Source: Novosphingobium sp. G106 (GTDB lineage Bacteria; Pseudomonadota; Alphaproteobacteria; Sphingomonadales; Sphingomonadaceae). From it: DNA of 64,000 bases. The translations under genes were made by a program, and so were the position numbers. This document shows, in pieces, positions 40,105 to 49,484 of the stretch. The notes under the pieces are model-generated. The model worked only from the letters and a program-made list of their open reading frames with translations, was not told the DNA's origin and searched no databases. Every line of letters starts with the position of its first letter. Position 1 is the stretch's first letter. The DNA is taken from contig NZ_JAHOOZ010000001.1 in NCBI RefSeq assembly GCF_019075875.1, positions 3,720,001 through 3,784,000 of the forward strand, given 5' to 3'.

Positions 40105-40980
40105 TCATGCCAATCGGGTCAGGCCCGCGGTGTGAATGGGCGCGCCGAGAGGGAGCTTCTTGACGCGTGCGACCAGTTCCTCTTCGTCATCGCCCACATT
40201 GTTGGCGGTGGGCGAAGCGGCGTTGGCGGCCGGGCGCGTCACGTGGATCACGTCGTCGCCGACCATCCTCAGCGAAAGGCTGCGCCGTGTCGTGCCGGCC
40301 GCCGTATATCCGCCGCCATGAAGGCAACTGGGATGGAACACCAACAAGTCGCCGCGCTTCATGGCGCAGGTCACGATGTCCCACTGGTCGCGGTTGGCCT
40401 CGATATCCGGCAGGCGGGGCATTTCCTTCTCATCGTACACGGGACGAGTGTCGTCGTCGGGATCGAAAAAGGAACCGTTGTAGAGCGTCTCATTGTGTGA
40501 TCCGCGGATCACCTCGAGCGCATAGTCTTCGGGGATATCCTGCAGCGGAATCCAGAAGACGACGAACTTGCTGCCATCGATCGGATGATAGGGCGTGTCC
40601 TGATGCCAGGGCGTGCGCCGTACCGGCTTGTCGGGATCGCCCTGCTTGAAGAAGAGCTGATCGTGAAAATACCATACGCCCCCCGATCCGAACACGTTCC
40701 TGGCGATGTCGACCACCGGTGTGCCCTGAAACATCGCCTGGAAGGCCGGCTTGTTGCCAGAATCCTCGACGGACTGGATGAAGGTGCCGCCGCTTTCGGC
40801 ATAGAGGTGCTGCGCGAGCGGGCTCGGGTTGTCGAAGTTCCCGTTATAAGCCGCCTCGATCAGCGCCATATCACCTTCGGAGAAGGCGTTCTCGACTATC
40901 AAGACGCCGTCGCGGAAAAACCGGGTCGAGAACCCCGCCTTTTCGTTCAGGTTCGTGCGCACTTCGGAAGCATCCGCCAT
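40105..40980 (-). CDS. Phytanoyl-CoA dioxygenase (PhyH) family Fe(II)/2-oxoglutarate oxygenase
   Basis: 291 residues. The HxD iron motif is in TPWHQDTPYH, the distal His in CLHGGGYTAAGTTRRSLS with the 2-oxoglutarate Arg following. N-terminal part FRDGVLIVENAFSEGDMAL is typical of PhyH. Hydroxylates a small organic substrate using 2-oxoglutarate and O2. It sits between the NTF2-like gene and the isomerase in the operon with the GMC oxidoreductase, so all may act on the same natural product. Confidence 0.8.
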   Translation of the reverse strand: MADASEVRTNLNEKAGFSTRFFRDGVLIVENAFSEGDMALIEAAYNGNFDNPSPLAQHLYAESGGTFIQSVEDSGNKPAFQAMFQGTPVVDIARNVFGSGGVWYFHDQLFFKQGDPDKPVRRTPWHQDTPYHPIDGSKFVVFWIPLQDIPEDYALEVIRGSHNETLYNGSFFDPDDDTRPVYDEKEMPRLPDIEANRDQWDIVTCAMKRGDLLVFHPSCLHGGGYTAAGTTRRSLSLRMVGDDVIHVTRPAANAASPTANNVGDDEEELVARVKKLPLGAPIHTAGLTRLA

Positions 40981-41000
40981 CGGTTTTCTCCCGCCTGCAA

Positions 41001-41453
41001 TCAGTTCTTCTTGTGCACCTGCGCGACCGATTCCGGCATCGGCAGCTGCGGGGCTTCGTAGAAGCGGCCGATCTTCCAGGTGCCGTCCACCTTGCGCATA
41101 TCGAGGTCGTAATAGACGAACACCTGCATATCGATGCCGGCCTTGGACCGGCCCATGCCGGTGACGTAGGCATGGATCTGGGCATCATCCCCTTCCAGCT
41201 TCACGGTCCGGAAGTTGGTGAGCACATGCATGTGATGCGAAACGTCGGCGAAGACCTGGGTGTAGAACCCGCGGATCTGCTCGTGCCCTTCGAAGCGCGG
41301 AAGCTCCAGTCCGGTCAGGTCGAGCACGGCGTCCTCGGTAAAGTTCGTCATCATGAAGTCGAGATCGTCGAGCTTGTCGACGGCCGTGCAGTATTTGAGG
41401 ACGGCCTGTTCCAGCGCGAAGTTTTCGAGAAGATAGTCGATGCCGTATGCCAT
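41001..41453 (-). CDS. SnoaL/NTF2-like protein
   Basis: 150 residues from ATG 41453 (GGAGAG upstream). Shows the cone-shaped alpha+beta fold pattern: IDYLLENFALEQAVLKYCTA, FTEDAVLDLTGLELPRFEGH, HMHVLTNFRTVKLEGDDA, WKIGRFYEAP. Such proteins are isomerases, hydratases or dehydratases (for example delta-5-ketosteroid isomerase or scytalone dehydratase folds) or accessory subunits. Fifteen bases after the GMC oxidoreductase stop. The reaction is not predictable. Confidence 0.7.
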   Translation of the reverse strand: MAYGIDYLLENFALEQAVLKYCTAVDKLDDLDFMMTNFTEDAVLDLTGLELPRFEGHEQIRGFYTQVFADVSHHMHVLTNFRTVKLEGDDAQIHAYVTGMGRSKAGIDMQVFVYYDLDMRKVDGTWKIGRFYEAPQLPMPESVAQVHKKN

Positions 41454-41467
41454 GTGGTCTCTCCGGA

Positions 41468-43090
41468 TCATTGAGAAAGGATGATGTCCGCCGCCCGCCA
41501 GCCGATCGCCATGGCGGGGGCATTGGTGTTGCCAGAGACGAGCGCGGGCATCACCGAACAGTCGGCGACGCGCAGCCCGGTGACGCCGCGCACGCGCAGT
41601 TGCGCGTCGACGACGGAGCCCGCATCGCCGCCCATGCGGCAGGTGCCGGTGCCGTGCAGGCCGCTGGTGGACAGGCGGCGGAAGCTTTCGAGAATATCCT
41701 CGTCGCTCTGGACCTGGGCACCCGGTAGCAGTTCTTCGCCCATCACGTCGCTGAGCGCAGGCTGGGCCATGAAGCGTCGCATGTAGCGAACGCTGGCGAT
41801 GGCCGCCTTGCGGTCGTATTCGGTGTCGAGCCAGTTGGGATGGATCGTTGGCTTCGTTTCCGGATCGGCCGAGCCGACATGGACGCTGCCCTCGCTGGTC
41901 AGCTGAAGCAGCTGGCCATAGACCGAGATCCCCGGCTTGCGATCGACCTTGCCCAGCGGAACCGGATGGTTGTCTTCGCTCAGCGCGAAGGCATAACCGC
42001 CCAGGTAGAGCTGCAGGTCGGTGCGCCCCTGCGGATGCGCGACGTTGCAGAACGCGCCCACTTCCCACGGCCCGTTCGCCATCACGCCGGATCGGGTGAA
42101 GGCATAGCGCAGCACCGATCGCACCAGCCCGATCCCGTGATATTGCTGGCTGATCCCCACCGGCCTGGTCATGCGATGCGGAACGGCGAAGGACAGATGC
42201 TCGCGCATCTTCCGGCCGACATCCGGGCTTTCGATCAGGGTCGCGATGCCCGCCGCCTGCAGCACCGCCCCGCCGCCGATGCCCGAGCGTTCGAGCAGCA
42301 ACGGGCTCTCTATCGTGCCGCAGCAGACGATCACCTCGCCGCCGATGGGCTCCACCCATGGCGCCCGGCCCTGCTGCTGGAGTTCCACGCCCGTGACGCG
42401 GCCGTCTTCGATCACCAGCCGCCGCGCCAGAGTACGCAGCATGTGATGGAAGTTCTTGCGCTGGCGTGCCTTGGCGACGAAGGCGCGCGATCCGCTTTCC
42501 CGCAGGCCGTTGCGGATGTTGTGGCTATAGTAGCCTATCCGGTCACCGACAGTACCGTTGAGGTCTTCGGTTTCGACAAGTCCCATGTCCCTGCCCGCCG
42601 CGATGATCGCATCGGTCAGCGGATAGCGGACAGAGCCCGGGGTGATCCGCACCGGCCCGCCGGAACCGCGCAGGTCGCTGCCGCCCAGAGCATGGTCCTC
42701 CAGCGCCCTGTAAGCTGCGGTCATGCTGGCCGCGTTCCAGCCGGTGCAGCCCATCGCTGCCCAGTCGTCGTAGTCCTGCGGTTCGCCCCGGCTCCAGATC
42801 ATGCCATTGATCGCCGACGAACCGCCAAGCCCCCGCCCGCGAATCCACACCTCGGGCACCGGGCTTTCCGGATAGCGCAGGTCCGCCATCTGATAGACCC
42901 AGGTATGTTGCGGGCTGTTGACCAGCTTGGCGATCCCCTTGGGCATGTCGACGAGAAGCGAGTTGTTTTCGCCCCCGGCCTCGATCAGCAGCACCTTGTG
43001 CGCCGGATTGCGCGACAGGCGCTCCGCCAGAACCGAGCCTGCCGACCCGGCACCGACGATCACGAAGTCCCACTGCGCGGGGTCTGTCAT
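41468..43090 (-). CDS. GMC family FAD-dependent oxidoreductase
   Basis: 540 residues. The FAD-binding VGAGSAGSVLAERLSRNP at residues 12-29, the GMC signatures GRGLGGSSAINGMIWSRG and VCCGTIESPLLLERSGIG, and the C-terminal LHGTGTCRMGGD with NAPAMAIGWRAAD. Oxidises an alcohol to aldehyde or ketone, like choline dehydrogenase or related alcohol dehydrogenases. In an operon just after the TonB receptor (27-base gap). Confidence 0.88.
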   Translation of the reverse strand: MTDPAQWDFVIVGAGSAGSVLAERLSRNPAHKVLLIEAGGENNSLLVDMPKGIAKLVNSPQHTWVYQMADLRYPESPVPEVWIRGRGLGGSSAINGMIWSRGEPQDYDDWAAMGCTGWNAASMTAAYRALEDHALGGSDLRGSGGPVRITPGSVRYPLTDAIIAAGRDMGLVETEDLNGTVGDRIGYYSHNIRNGLRESGSRAFVAKARQRKNFHHMLRTLARRLVIEDGRVTGVELQQQGRAPWVEPIGGEVIVCCGTIESPLLLERSGIGGGAVLQAAGIATLIESPDVGRKMREHLSFAVPHRMTRPVGISQQYHGIGLVRSVLRYAFTRSGVMANGPWEVGAFCNVAHPQGRTDLQLYLGGYAFALSEDNHPVPLGKVDRKPGISVYGQLLQLTSEGSVHVGSADPETKPTIHPNWLDTEYDRKAAIASVRYMRRFMAQPALSDVMGEELLPGAQVQSDEDILESFRRLSTSGLHGTGTCRMGGDAGSVVDAQLRVRGVTGLRVADCSVMPALVSGNTNAPAMAIGWRAADIILSQ

Positions 43091-43116
43091 CCGAAGGCCC
43101 TCGTCCCCCGCCAGGC

Positions 43117-45417
43117 TCAGAAATTGAACTTGAACGTCACGCCGTATTCGCGTGGCGAGGTGTAGGAGACCTGGTTGAACAGGCCCGGATTGTTCGTGAC
43201 CGCCTCGATATAGTGATTGTCGGTCAGGTTGCGGCCCCAGACTTCCAGGGTCCAGCGGCCGCCGTCCGGCGACCAGCCAAGGTTGGCATTGAGGAAATGG
43301 GTCGGCTGGATGCGAACGAGCGGCTGGCCCTGGAGACCCTGCAGCAGCTTGGTATCGGTATAGGTATAGAGCACGTTCGCGCGCGCCTTGCCGCTGCCGA
43401 CCGCGACTTCATAGGTCGCGCCTGCCGATGCCGACCACTTCGGCGAGTTCTGCAACGCCCGCCCGCTGAGGTCGATGACGGCCCCGCTCGGATCGAGGAA
43501 ATCGAACTGCTTGTACTTGGCGTCGAGGTAGGCCAGCGAACCCGTCAGGGTCAGTCCGTCCGCCGGCAGCGCGGTCGCTTCCAGTTCGAAGCCCTTGATC
43601 TCGGCCTTGGCGGCGTTGAAGATCGATGTGCCGATCGTCGTGCCGCCCGGCAGGATGTAGTTCTGCGCCACCTGCATGTCGCGGTAATTGGTGTAGAACC
43701 CCGCCAGATTGAGGCGCAGGCGGCGATCGAACAGATCGGTCTTCACGCCCGCTTCGAAAGTGTCGACCTTCTCGGGATCGTAAGGACCCAGATCCTGCGG
43801 TTGGGCCACACGGCCGACGAAGCCGCCCGACTTGAAGCCCCGCGCCCACGAGGCATAGAGCAGCGTATCGGCCGTGACCTTGTAATCGACGCCCAGCTTC
43901 CAGCCGACGTTGTTCCACGACTTCGTGCCTGCGGCGCGGAAACCACCGAGCAGTATATCGCCGCAACTGCCCTCATGCGTGCAGTAAAGCCCGATGCCGT
44001 TCGGATTGAAGTAGTTGTCCGTCCCCGCGACCATGCTGGTCTTCTCATGGGTATACCGGATCCCGGCCTGCACGCGCAGTTGGTCGGTCAGGTCCATATA
44101 GGCCTGTGCGAAAAGAGAGCCCGACCAGTTGTCCTGATCCTGCGGCAGGTTCTGGCGCAGGCCCGGCGCGAAGGCTTCCAGCCGCACGCTGTTGAAGTGA
44201 TCGTAGTGCGTCTTCAGGTAGAAGCCGCCGACCTGCAGCTTGATCGCATCGGAAAGGTCCGCCGCGGTGCGCAGTTCCTGGCTGAACTGCCAGCCCCGCG
44301 TCCCGCGATAGGTATCGATGCCCAGCCCGACGACAGCATCGTTGTCGGTAAACTCTTCCAGCTTGAACTTCTTGTAGCCGGTTATCGCGGTGATATCGCC
44401 CAGCGGGGTGTTGCTGACGTTCACCGTCAGCGTGCCGCGGTAGTTGTCCATGTCGCTCTTGTCGGGGCCGAAGTCGCGCGCGCTGAAATACTTGTCCGGG
44501 GCGCGGCAGGGCGCCGCATCGGACGTGCACGGCGTTTGATACATCGGCAGGACCTGATTGGTCGTCATCGTGCCGGCGGGCGAAAAGATCGCGTAGCTCG
44601 GCCCGGTCGAGCCGTTGACGATCACGGGCGCGCCGTTGCGCGAACGTCCGTATTCGCCGCTCAGCGTCACGTCGACGTCGTCATTCGGGGTATATTTCAG
44701 GTAGGCGCGCAGAACGGTGACGTTGCGGCGGCCCATGTCCGAGCCATCGACAATGTTCGTGTAGAAGCCGTCGCGCTGTGTGTGCATCGCGGCGATCTTG
44801 CCGGCCAGAACGCCCTCGACAAGCGGGATGTCCACAGCGGCCTTGATGTCGAAGCGGTTCCAGTTGCCATAGGTCACTTCCCCGCGGACGCCGAACTCGC
44901 CGGTGGGCTGGCGCGTCATCACGTTGACCACGCCGCCGGTCGTGTTCGCGCCGAACAGGGTACCTTGCGGTCCACGCAGGACTTCGATCCGGTCGACGTC
45001 GAACAGATCGAGCAGCGCCCCCATGGAGAAGTACTGCGGAACGCCGTCCTGGACGATGGACACGGTATTGCCGGCGAAGGGATCGGGCTCGACCACGCCG
45101 ATGCCGCGGATCGTGAAGACTGCGCTGTTGGGGGTATTGGTGAAGTTGTTGATCTGCAGGTTGGGTATCGTGCCCTGCAGGCCCTTGAGATCGACCGCCT
45201 TCAGGTTCTCGACCGCTTCGCCGGTCACGGCGGTCACCGAGATGGGCACCGACTGGATGTTCTCCGACCGCTTCTGGGCCGTCACCACGATTTCGGAAAG
45301 CCCGCCTTCCTGCGGCGCCGCGTCAGGCGCGGCCTCTTGCGCAAGGGCTGGCACGGCCGTGGCCAGAGCGCCGACAATCGCTAACAGCGCCGTATGATTG
45401 TACCAGGAATTTGCCAT
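43117..45417 (-). CDS. TonB-dependent outer-membrane receptor of the GMC/PhyH operon
   Basis: 766 residues from ATG 45417 with ribosome site AAGGGGG. Signal peptide ends VPALAQ. TonB region SEIVVTAQKRSENIQSVPIS, plug motif VDRIEVLRGPQGTLFGANT then GGVVNVMT, barrel ending VSYTSPREYGVTFKFNF. First gene of the operon; a large dyad lies upstream at 45506 and a TetR gene is the next gene upstream. Substrate is presumably the compound oxidised by the GMC and PhyH enzymes. Confidence 0.9.
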   Translation of the reverse strand: MANSWYNHTALLAIVGALATAVPALAQEAAPDAAPQEGGLSEIVVTAQKRSENIQSVPISVTAVTGEAVENLKAVDLKGLQGTIPNLQINNFTNTPNSAVFTIRGIGVVEPDPFAGNTVSIVQDGVPQYFSMGALLDLFDVDRIEVLRGPQGTLFGANTTGGVVNVMTRQPTGEFGVRGEVTYGNWNRFDIKAAVDIPLVEGVLAGKIAAMHTQRDGFYTNIVDGSDMGRRNVTVLRAYLKYTPNDDVDVTLSGEYGRSRNGAPVIVNGSTGPSYAIFSPAGTMTTNQVLPMYQTPCTSDAAPCRAPDKYFSARDFGPDKSDMDNYRGTLTVNVSNTPLGDITAITGYKKFKLEEFTDNDAVVGLGIDTYRGTRGWQFSQELRTAADLSDAIKLQVGGFYLKTHYDHFNSVRLEAFAPGLRQNLPQDQDNWSGSLFAQAYMDLTDQLRVQAGIRYTHEKTSMVAGTDNYFNPNGIGLYCTHEGSCGDILLGGFRAAGTKSWNNVGWKLGVDYKVTADTLLYASWARGFKSGGFVGRVAQPQDLGPYDPEKVDTFEAGVKTDLFDRRLRLNLAGFYTNYRDMQVAQNYILPGGTTIGTSIFNAAKAEIKGFELEATALPADGLTLTGSLAYLDAKYKQFDFLDPSGAVIDLSGRALQNSPKWSASAGATYEVAVGSGKARANVLYTYTDTKLLQGLQGQPLVRIQPTHFLNANLGWSPDGGRWTLEVWGRNLTDNHYIEAVTNNPGLFNQVSYTSPREYGVTFKFNF

Positions 45418-45505
45418 GATCTGCCCCCTTCTGTCGCGCCCCACCCATTGTCGGCAGTCGCGCACATCCATTCCCAAGATCACGCTCAGACGAAGAAGTT
45501 GAACG

Positions 45506-45539
45506 TAATGTAGCCTTGTTGTACAACGCTGATACATTA
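45506..45539. promoter_or_regulatory. Large symmetric dyad upstream of the TonB receptor (TetR operator candidate)
   Basis: TAATGTA-N5-GTTGTACAAC-N5-TACATTA: a central 10-bp palindrome with perfect 7-bp outer arms at equal distance, centred at 45522/45523, about 105 bases before ATG 45417. Likely operator for the TetR gene just upstream. Confidence 0.6.
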
Positions 45540-45634
45540 TCGAACGGCGCGCTCCACCTGTCATTTTGATGAGCGGCTCACGCCAAAGCCGCCCCGATCA
45601 GCGAGGCGCATCGCCGGTTCATCGGCGGAGGTGA

Positions 45635-46222
45635 TCAGTTGAGGGCGAAGCTGCTTTGCAGAAGGGTGCGCAGCATCGCCTTCTGCCGGTCGGCGGGCCA
45701 GGCGGACCGTTCTTGCGCCACCAGTGACGCGATACCGTTCACGAAGATCTGCAACTGAGTGGCTGCGAAGGCGCCGTCGATGTTGCTGGGGAAATGGCCT
45801 GACGCCTGCGCGCTGCCTATCAGGCGTTCGAACAGGAGGTGGGCATTGTTGATCCCCTCTTCCCATTCGCGGGTCACGTCGGGCTCGGCCGGGGTCATGC
45901 CCCAGAAGGCGAACCAGGTGTGCCAGTCCCGCCAGCGCTCTTCGGTGAGCGGAAGCAGATGCTCGAGGGTCTCGACCAGCGGCCGGTCATCCCGGATCGC
46001 GTCGTCGATCAAAGCTTCGGCCTTCCGCCGCGCCAGCTGATGGGTGAAGACCAGCATCTCCAGCTTGCTGCTGAAATAGTGCGAGACAACGGTGGTGCTA
46101 TATCCGACGCGCGATGCGACCTCGCGGATCGTGACGGCCTGAACGCCCTGTTCGTAGACGAGTTGGTCTACAACCTGCGCGATCAGCACACGCCGCTCGT
46201 CGTGATCGACTACGCGCGGCAC
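45635..46222 (-). CDS. TetR-family transcriptional regulator
   Basis: 195 residues from GTG 46222; the N-terminus VPRVVDHDERR aligns with the other TetR gene at 50176 ([10 protein letters not shown]), which supports this start. Helix-turn-helix: AVTIREVASRVGYSTTVVSH, YFSSKLEMLVFTHQLARRK. The C-terminal ligand domain is of the TetR_C type (LVETLEHLLPLTEERWRDWH). Same strand as, and about 215 bases upstream of, the TonB receptor; probably regulates the receptor operon through the 45506 dyad. Confidence 0.85.
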   Translation of the reverse strand: MPRVVDHDERRVLIAQVVDQLVYEQGVQAVTIREVASRVGYSTTVVSHYFSSKLEMLVFTHQLARRKAEALIDDAIRDDRPLVETLEHLLPLTEERWRDWHTWFAFWGMTPAEPDVTREWEEGINNAHLLFERLIGSAQASGHFPSNIDGAFAATQLQIFVNGIASLVAQERSAWPADRQKAMLRTLLQSSFALN

Positions 46223-46453
46223 GCGATGCCATTCGAACGGACGAGCACACACATGGCACTGGGCATAAACAGTCTGTGATAGATACGGCAATCCCTCGCT
46301 GGCTATCTAAATCGCTAGATCCAGGCGCCGATCGCGGCTGGGGAGATCTTGGCCTTCCAACTGCCATCGGCGGGAACCCGTCACCGCTCGGTTTGACTGA
46401 AGAACGAATGGAACGAAGCGTTCCCGTTCGCCTTCGCCGATGCGATCATCGGG
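46223..46453. other. Intergenic region between TetR and VOC gene
   Basis: 231 bases without a supported gene. It contains GGAACG-AAG-CGTTCC at 46410-46424, a short hairpin just after the VOC gene's stop on the minus strand that could help terminate it. Confidence 0.35.
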
Positions 46454-46930
46454 CTAGCCAAGTAACAGCTCACCACCCCGCCACCAACTTTCGAAAGCCG
46501 GCCGCAGCGTTTCCGAGGCCAGTTCCACAACCATACCGCCCACCTCCGGGGTAAGATAAGCGAAAAGCCCCCAACCATCTTCGGGAGCGGCGCCCGCGGC
46601 AATCACCCTCCAGCCGTTCATGGTCATCGCGGCTACCGTCTCGGCGACGTCGTCCGCCCAGACGCCGACATGATCGCCGCGCGAGAGCGCAGGGTCGAAG
46701 AAGCTGCCCGCGTCGCCCTGCTGGAGTTCGAGGCGCAATGGGCCTTCTACCGAAAAGGTGAATCTGTTCCGGACCGTGCGGAGGCCTCCTTCGGGAGTCC
46801 AGACGGAGAGCGCTTCCAGGGTGAACGGCGTGGCGAAAGTGATACCCAGCGAGCTGGAATAGAACGCGATGGCCTCATCGAGGTCAGGCACGAGGACCCC
46901 GGTGTGGAACGCCTTGCGATAGTCGATCAA
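46454..46930 (-). CDS. VOC superfamily (glyoxalase-like) protein
   Basis: 158 residues with two beta-alpha-beta-beta-beta modules: FHTGVLVPDLDEAIAFYSSS, LSRGDHVGVWADDVAETVAA, GLFAYLTPEVGGMVVELAS. The conserved metal ligands could be His in FHTG, His in GDHV and Glu in VVEL. VOC enzymes act as glyoxalases, epimerases or extradiol dioxygenases. It precedes no clear operon; the TonB receptor at 47060 lies upstream on the same strand. Confidence 0.7.
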   Translation of the reverse strand: MIDYRKAFHTGVLVPDLDEAIAFYSSSLGITFATPFTLEALSVWTPEGGLRTVRNRFTFSVEGPLRLELQQGDAGSFFDPALSRGDHVGVWADDVAETVAAMTMNGWRVIAAGAAPEDGWGLFAYLTPEVGGMVVELASETLRPAFESWWRGGELLLG

Positions 46931-46993
46931 CGGCCAGCCTCCGTCGTTATGGCCAAAACAGTGTCGTGCCGACGGCTCCGCCGTTGAAAGGTA

Positions 46994-47032
46994 CGCCCCG
47001 GAGACGAACTATTGGGAATTCTCACCGGGGCG
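46994..47032 (-). terminator. Hairpin after the fourth TonB receptor
   Basis: CGCCCCGG and CCGGGGCG pair, extended by AGA/TCT, just after the receptor stop at 47060 on the minus strand. Confidence 0.55.
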
Positions 47033-47059
47033 CTTCGCTGCTGGGGACAGCGAAAATCG

Positions 47060-49315
47060 TCAGAACTCGAAGCCCAGGATCACGCCGTAGGTGCGCGGTT
47101 CGCGCGCGCTCGAGAAGGACCACAGGCCGGCAACGGTGAAGGCCGCGTTCGGGCCGCGGTCGTCGAGGAGGTTGCGGCCGAACACCGTGATCTTGGCCGT
47201 CTGGTCGCCCAGCTTGACGCGCGTCGTCAGGCTCGCATCGAGCAGGTCCTGCGTATCCGAACGGACGCGCGGGTCGTTGCGCGGAATGACGATCGTCCCC
47301 GTCGCCGGATATGTCGCGGTCGCATCGAGCGCGATCTGCTGGTCGTAGGGGCTGATGTGCCGGTAACCGACGTTCATCACGACTTCGCCGAACGACGTCG
47401 GCAGCTTGTAATTGGCGTTCAGCGACAGCGTCGTCTTGGGCGCGTAGATCATCGACACGTTCGAGTAGTCGATGGTCCGCGTCCCCGGGACCGTGGCGCT
47501 GATCGCGCCCTGCGAAATGAAGTTCTTGAGATCGTTGTCGAGCAGGCCGAGCGAGCCCGACAGGGTCAGCCCCTGCGCCGGGTGCGCGGTGAACTCGATC
47601 TCGAGGCCCTTGAGCCGTGCCGAGCCGACGTTGGTCACGATAGTCTCGCTGCCGACGCCGCCCACCGCGGGGATCGTCGTGTTCTGCTGCAGGTTCTTGT
47701 AGTCGGCCAGGAAGGCCGCGATGTTGAGCTCGAGCAGATTGTCGAACAGGGCGCCCTTGAAGCCCGCCTCGTAGGAATCGACGGTTTCCGGCCCATAGGG
47801 CGTCGTCGCCGAGAACAGCGTGGTGCCGCGACCCGAGAAGCCGCCCGAACGATAGCCGCGCGACCACGAGGCGTAGAGCATCAGGTCCGAATTGGGCCGA
47901 AAGTCGATGCCGATCTTCGGCGTGAACTTGCTGTTGGTCACGGAAGCGTTGGGGAAGCTGTTCGCGTCGACACGAGCCTGGTTCTGCTTGCGGTCCTGGG
48001 TCCAGCGGCCACCGAAGGACAGGCGCCACTTGTCGGCGAAGGCCCAGTTGAAGTCGCCGAAGAAGGCGAGCGAGCGCGAATGGCCGATATTGTCCTGCTC
48101 GGCGATCGAAGGCGGCGCGAACAGCGTGATCCGCGTGCGCTGCTGCAGCGTGTAGCGCGAGTTGAAGTAGTATCCGCCCACCACATAGTCGAAGCTGCTG
48201 GACAGCTTCCCAGCGGCGCGCAGTTCCTGGCTGAACTGCCGGTAGGCCTGCGTGCGGGCCGAGAAATAGATATCGGCCGAGGAACCGTCGAAGTCCTGGG
48301 TCTGCGCTTCGTCGGACTTGCGGTAGCCGGTGACCGAGGTCAGCTTCACCGGGCCGGCGTCTAGATTCATCTCCAGCGTGACGGCGGGAGATTCGTAATG
48401 CGAGGTGCCGGGTGTCCCGAAGACCGTGTAGAGATCGGTGGTCGTGTTGCGGTTGCACTCGTTGGCGGGCTCGATCAGGCAGAACACCTCGCCGGTCTTG
48501 CTGATGTTGGAATTGACCGGCACGAAATCCTGCACCTGTTTCTCGACTGTCAGCAGCGCATCGAAATTCGATGAAGGCTGCAGCAGCGCCGCGACGCCGA
48601 AGTTCTCCGAATTCGATCCGCCGGTGCGCGCGCCGGTGATGCCTTGGCGATAGTAGCCGTCGCTCTGGTTGTGGAAATAGAACGGCTTGATGGCGAGGAC
48701 GCCGTCGACCACGGGAAGGTTGACCACCGCGCGCGTCGCCCAGGTGTCGTAACTGCCATAGGAAGCCTCGAGCTTGCCCGAGAACTCGAACTTGGGCTTT
48801 GTGCGGCGAATGTTGATGACGCCGCCGATGGTGTTGCGGCCGAACAGAGTGCCTTGCGGCCCGCGCAGGACCTCGATCTGGCTGATGTCGAAGAAATCGA
48901 AGAACTGGCCGGTGCTCGAACCGATGAATACGCCGTCGACGACCACCGCCACGGTGGGGTCGAAGGACTTGTCGACGTCGGCGAAGGACAGGCCGCGGAT
49001 CGCGACGTTGGCGGCGGCGGCACCCGAATTCTGCTGGGTGATCATCACGCTCGGTGCGGCGCCCATGATGTCGCCGATATTCACCGAGGCCTTGGCTTCG
49101 AGAGCCTGCGCGTTCACGGCCGTGATCGCGACCGGCGTTTCGCGCAAGGTTTCCTCGCGGCGGCGAGCCGAGACGATGATTTCGCCGACCGAGGTCGAGT
49201 CCGCTTCCGCGGCGCCAGCCTGCGCCGCAGCGGGCGTGGCGAAGGCGGCGGCGGCCAGACCGGTCAAGCCGGCGCTAAGATGCACGAATGCCTTGAACGC
49301 GTGAATGCCCCTCAT
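47060..49315 (-). CDS. TonB-dependent outer-membrane receptor
   Basis: 751 residues from ATG 49315. Signal peptide ends TPAAAQ-A. TonB region VGEIIVSARRREETLRETPV, plug motif ISQIEVLRGPQGTLFGRNT then GGVINIRR, barrel ending REPRTYGVILGFEF. It is divergent from the SnoaL-like gene at 49485, with a dyad in between. A VOC gene follows on the same strand. Substrate unknown. Confidence 0.9.
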   Translation of the reverse strand: MRGIHAFKAFVHLSAGLTGLAAAAFATPAAAQAGAAEADSTSVGEIIVSARRREETLRETPVAITAVNAQALEAKASVNIGDIMGAAPSVMITQQNSGAAAANVAIRGLSFADVDKSFDPTVAVVVDGVFIGSSTGQFFDFFDISQIEVLRGPQGTLFGRNTIGGVINIRRTKPKFEFSGKLEASYGSYDTWATRAVVNLPVVDGVLAIKPFYFHNQSDGYYRQGITGARTGGSNSENFGVAALLQPSSNFDALLTVEKQVQDFVPVNSNISKTGEVFCLIEPANECNRNTTTDLYTVFGTPGTSHYESPAVTLEMNLDAGPVKLTSVTGYRKSDEAQTQDFDGSSADIYFSARTQAYRQFSQELRAAGKLSSSFDYVVGGYYFNSRYTLQQRTRITLFAPPSIAEQDNIGHSRSLAFFGDFNWAFADKWRLSFGGRWTQDRKQNQARVDANSFPNASVTNSKFTPKIGIDFRPNSDLMLYASWSRGYRSGGFSGRGTTLFSATTPYGPETVDSYEAGFKGALFDNLLELNIAAFLADYKNLQQNTTIPAVGGVGSETIVTNVGSARLKGLEIEFTAHPAQGLTLSGSLGLLDNDLKNFISQGAISATVPGTRTIDYSNVSMIYAPKTTLSLNANYKLPTSFGEVVMNVGYRHISPYDQQIALDATATYPATGTIVIPRNDPRVRSDTQDLLDASLTTRVKLGDQTAKITVFGRNLLDDRGPNAAFTVAGLWSFSSAREPRTYGVILGFEF

Positions 49316-49382
49316 GATCAGGTCCTCCAATTGCCCCCGGCCGGCTTCTTTTTCGATACGACCGTTCGATGGGTGGACTACT

Positions 49383-49405
49383 GTTATGCAACGCCATTGC
49401 AAAAC
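49383..49405. promoter_or_regulatory. Near-perfect dyad between TonB receptor and SnoaL-like gene
   Basis: GTTATGCAA-CGCCA-TTGCAAAAC: arms of nine with one mismatch. Placed between divergent genes, 68 bases before ATG 49315 and 80 before ATG 49485; an operator candidate, possibly for the TetR at 50176. Confidence 0.4.
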
Positions 49406-49484
49406 TGTGGTTTGTCATAGTTCCGGGATTGCCCGCGCCAGCTACCTTTTGGCCGGAAGCCAATCACGTAAAGGCGAGGCCACG

